Shown one piece after another: positions 5,351 to 5,795 of a DNA stretch of 5,795 nucleotides. Within the stretch, counting starts at the first letter, position 1. Each line of letters begins with the position of its first letter. The translations under genes and the position numbers were made by a program. This DNA is from JADJLQ01 sp031417835 (GTDB lineage Bacteria > Bacteroidota > Bacteroidia > Chitinophagales > Saprospiraceae): the NCBI GenBank assembly GCA_031417835.1, contig JANOWJ010000066.1, positions 1-5,795 of the forward strand. Direction: 5' to 3'. Under the pieces are notes generated by a model. That model worked only from the letters and a program-made list of their open reading frames with translations, was not told the origin of the DNA and did not search any database.

Positions 5351-5395
5351 TTTGGAACTCGTCCGCCCGTAACTGTTGCGGGGTTTTGTTCCAAA
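5351..5395. repeat. Imperfect long hairpin with 8-bp outer arms
   Basis: TTTGGAAC (5351-5358) is the exact reverse complement of GTTCCAAA (5388-5395). Inside, CCCG (5366-5369) can pair with CGGG (5379-5382). The element lies in the gap between the broken regulator and the DJ-1/PfpI gene. Its right arm overlaps a minus-strand TAACTTTG (5399-5392), which fits the TAnnTTTG -7 box. It could therefore sit at the 5' end of the regulator transcript. No -33 TTTG was found, so the promoter is weakly supported. Confidence 0.4.
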
Positions 5396-5535
5396 GTTAA
5401 GTAACTTCCAACTGCTTTATAGTATTCCGTCTGAAGGAGCAAATAATGAAAAATGTACTGTTGTTCAATTACTTCCGCCCGCATTTTTTTAGGTGCTATG
5501 ATAAGCCTTTTTTTTTACAATATTTAACCATACTA

Positions 5536-5795
5536 TTACTTCGTCTGAATTATTAGTCCTTGGTCTGGGACCCACTTGTCATATTCGATATCTTCTGCTA
5601 CTTTTTTAGCAAAGTCGTCACCCTTTATTTTAGCTACAAAATGTAGCGCTCCGTCAATTCCCGCTGAAATTCCTGCTGTTGAAATGACATTTCCATTGTC
5701 TACAAAACGAACATTCGATAATACTTTCGTTTTGGGCAATGCTTTTTTTAGTTCTTCAATTTGAGTATGATAAGTTGTGGCAGTCAAATTGTCTA
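5536..5795 (-). CDS. DJ-1/PfpI (GATase1-like) family protein, C-terminal part (start outside window)
   Basis: This is the last 85 residues of a DJ-1/PfpI-superfamily protein, read from the window edge to a TAA at 5536. It matches the C-terminal half of the ThiJ/PfpI-type, isonitrile hydratase-like branch. The blocks seen are LTATTYHTQIEELKKALPKT, VRFVDNGNVISTAGISAGID, and GALHFVAKIKGDDFAKKVAE. In this family VR-(Y/F)-VD-x-G and (S/T)AG(I/V)-x-AGID-x-AL are strongly conserved. The nucleophile-elbow cysteine lies before this segment and is outside the window, so whether the enzyme is active cannot be judged. The apparent start at 5787 is a TTG inside the frame and is not the true start. It points the same way as the broken Crp-like regulator, 263 bp upstream of that gene's expected start. 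Confidence 0.88.
   Translation of the reverse strand, partial: DNLTATTYHTQIEELKKALPKTKVLSNVRFVDNGNVISTAGISAGIDGALHFVAKIKGDDFAKKVAEDIEYDKWVPDQGLIIQTK

Noticed and set aside
5278..5484. 68-codon minus-strand frame between the regulator and the DJ-1/PfpI gene
   Set aside because: It has an ATG after an A-run, but the peptide shows no recognisable domain and passes through the inverted repeat at 5351-5395. It is most likely chance, though a small unknown protein cannot be excluded.
5576..5764. 62-codon plus-strand frame at the window end
   Set aside because: It is antisense to the conserved DJ-1/PfpI segment.

Overview
The window looks like chromosomal DNA from an AT-rich member of the Bacteroidota. 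Four things point that way: the ketol-acid reductoisomerase C-terminus is of the type ending in LRPE; matches to the Bacteroidota -7 promoter box TAnnTTTG lie upstream of two genes; leaders are A-rich with no clear Shine-Dalgarno; and the Crp-like regulator and MDR oxidoreductase resemble Bacteroidota families. No rRNA, tRNA, CRISPR array or intact transposase is visible.

Layout. (1) 1-352: the 3' end of ilvC on the plus strand, closed by a strong intrinsic terminator with a GCGA tetraloop. (2) 363-1208, minus: a secreted protein of six W-x-hydrophobic-E repeats, best read as two tandem beta-trefoil (ricin-like) domains. (3) 1209-1618: a gene-free stretch. It starts very AT-rich, then changes sharply at about 1378 to a more GC-rich block with short open frames, a stem-loop and a terminator-like hairpin. 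(4) 1619-2286, minus: a MntA/HepT (MNT-HEPN, type VII) toxin-antitoxin pair with an overlapping gene junction and its own Bacteroidota-type promoter. The promoter sits so close to the antitoxin ATG that the mRNA is probably leaderless. (5) 2268-2750: the broken remains of a minus-strand gene, possibly a GHKL-type ATPase, followed by repeat-like DNA with a 16-bp perfect palindrome and paired direct repeats. (6) 2831-4650, plus: a zinc-free MDR (quinone oxidoreductase-like) enzyme and a CPBP-family membrane protease, 20 bp apart and probably cotranscribed. (7) 4684-5272, minus: a Crp/Fnr-family regulator broken by a one-base frameshift and apparently lacking a normal start codon. (8) 5536-5795, minus: the 3' part of a DJ-1/PfpI-family gene that runs off the window.

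How the parts relate. The window appears to be core metabolism (ilvC) next to an accessory patch. The TA module, the gene remnant and the repeat block form a contiguous stretch that looks like a past insertion and decay site. The oxidoreductase, protease, decayed Crp-like regulator and DJ-1/PfpI gene could form a stress or redox neighbourhood, but that link rests on adjacency only. No wholly new multi-gene system is evident. The least explained parts are the GC-shifted block at 1378-1550, the six-repeat secreted protein, and the remnant-plus-palindrome region upstream of mntA.
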